Origin: an archaeon
GTDB taxonomy: Archaea > Nanobdellota > Nanobdellia > SCGC-AAA011-G17 > GW2011-AR17
Reading direction: 5' to 3'
Length of the DNA: 12,098 nucleotides
NCBI GenBank assembly: GCA_023245755.1
Contig: JAHFJQ010000020.1
Location: 1 to 12,098, forward strand
The translations under genes were made by a program, and so were the position numbers. Positions 11,902-12,098 of this stretch are shown here, in pieces; the first letter of the stretch is position 1, and each line of letters opens with the position of its first letter. The notes beneath the pieces are model-generated. The model worked only from the letters and a program-made list of their open reading frames with translations. It was not told the origin of the DNA and made no database searches.

Positions 11902-12098
11902 TTAAAATTGAAGTCTTTTTAATTCTATAGAAATAGCTTTCTCATTGACACGTATATAACTTGGGCAGAGAACATAAGGGTATTTCTTTTCTATGCAATA
12001 TGCAAGTACCTTTGGGTCAAACTTCACCACAACGTTCAAGCCTCGTGAATCTCTATGGAGAACATCAAAATCTTTCAAATCTTGTTTTACTTTTATTT
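11902..12098 (-). CDS. 3' end of an uncharacterised gene (runs off right edge)
   Basis: Hand translation of the minus strand gives 64 residues open to the right edge and ending at TAA (11904-11902). The sequence includes DLKDFDVLHRDSRGLNVVVK, then FDPKVLAYCIEKKYPYVLCP and SYIRVNEKAISIELKRLQF. The alternating hydrophobic and charged residues look like a real small globular C-terminus, with Cys34 and Cys44 of the visible part, but I do not recognise a family. It lies on the same strand as the 237-aa gene, 42 bases upstream of it, with a promoter in between. The start and most of the protein are outside the window. Confidence 0.6.
   Translation of the reverse strand, partial: IKVKQDLKDFDVLHRDSRGLNVVVKFDPKVLAYCIEKKYPYVLCPSYIRVNEKAISIELKRLQF

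Noticed and set aside
1..12098. CRISPR, mobile element, toxin-antitoxin or other defence system
   Set aside because: No direct-repeat array, transposase, integrase, nuclease or typical toxin signature was found on either strand.

Overview
The window is AT-rich archaeal DNA and is mostly one long ribosomal-protein operon read on the minus strand. Archaeal markers are eS4, an aIF1/SUI1 gene and the RNase P protein Rpp29 inside the operon, a histone-fold gene, and BRE/TATA promoters. The long basic N-terminal extension of uS14, the compact proteins, the tightly packed genes and several unrecognised short proteins suggest a DPANN-type archaeon (Woesearchaeota/Pacearchaeota-like). That placement is inference from protein character, not a tree.

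Region 1 (1-8525, minus strand, transcribed right to left) is the archaeal S10-spc cluster: uL3, uL4, uL23, uL2, uS19, uL22, uS3, uL29, aIF1, Rpp29, uS17, uL14, uL24, eS4, uL5, uS14, uS8, and uL6 running off the left edge. Genes overlap by 1-17 nt or lie 1-3 nt apart, so the cluster is almost certainly one translationally coupled transcript. Several internal starts have good Shine-Dalgarno sites embedded in the preceding gene.

Region 2 (8526-8808) is a 283-bp divergent control region between uL3 (minus) and a histone gene (plus). It holds two BRE/TATA promoters, an imperfect 18-bp dyad between them, and a predicted leader of about 166-169 nt ahead of uL3. The leader can form several perfect hairpins, and one alternative long-range stem excludes two of them. 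Every other promoter in the window lies 22-25 nt from its start codon, which predicts leaderless mRNAs, so this leader stands out. It is the best candidate here for an undescribed regulatory element.

Region 3 (8809-12098) holds the histone gene, then minus-strand genes of unrecognised function. Two tandem paralogs (289 and about 298 aa) share a glycine-rich motif and three matching cysteines, and each has its own promoter. A 94-aa protein starts with TTG inside the end of a 237-aa gene, and the 3' end of another unknown gene enters at the right edge. The histone gene and the first paralog converge with one base between their stop codons.

I saw no tRNA, rRNA, CRISPR array, insertion sequence or other mobile element. 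No gene-free stretch exceeds 300 bases.
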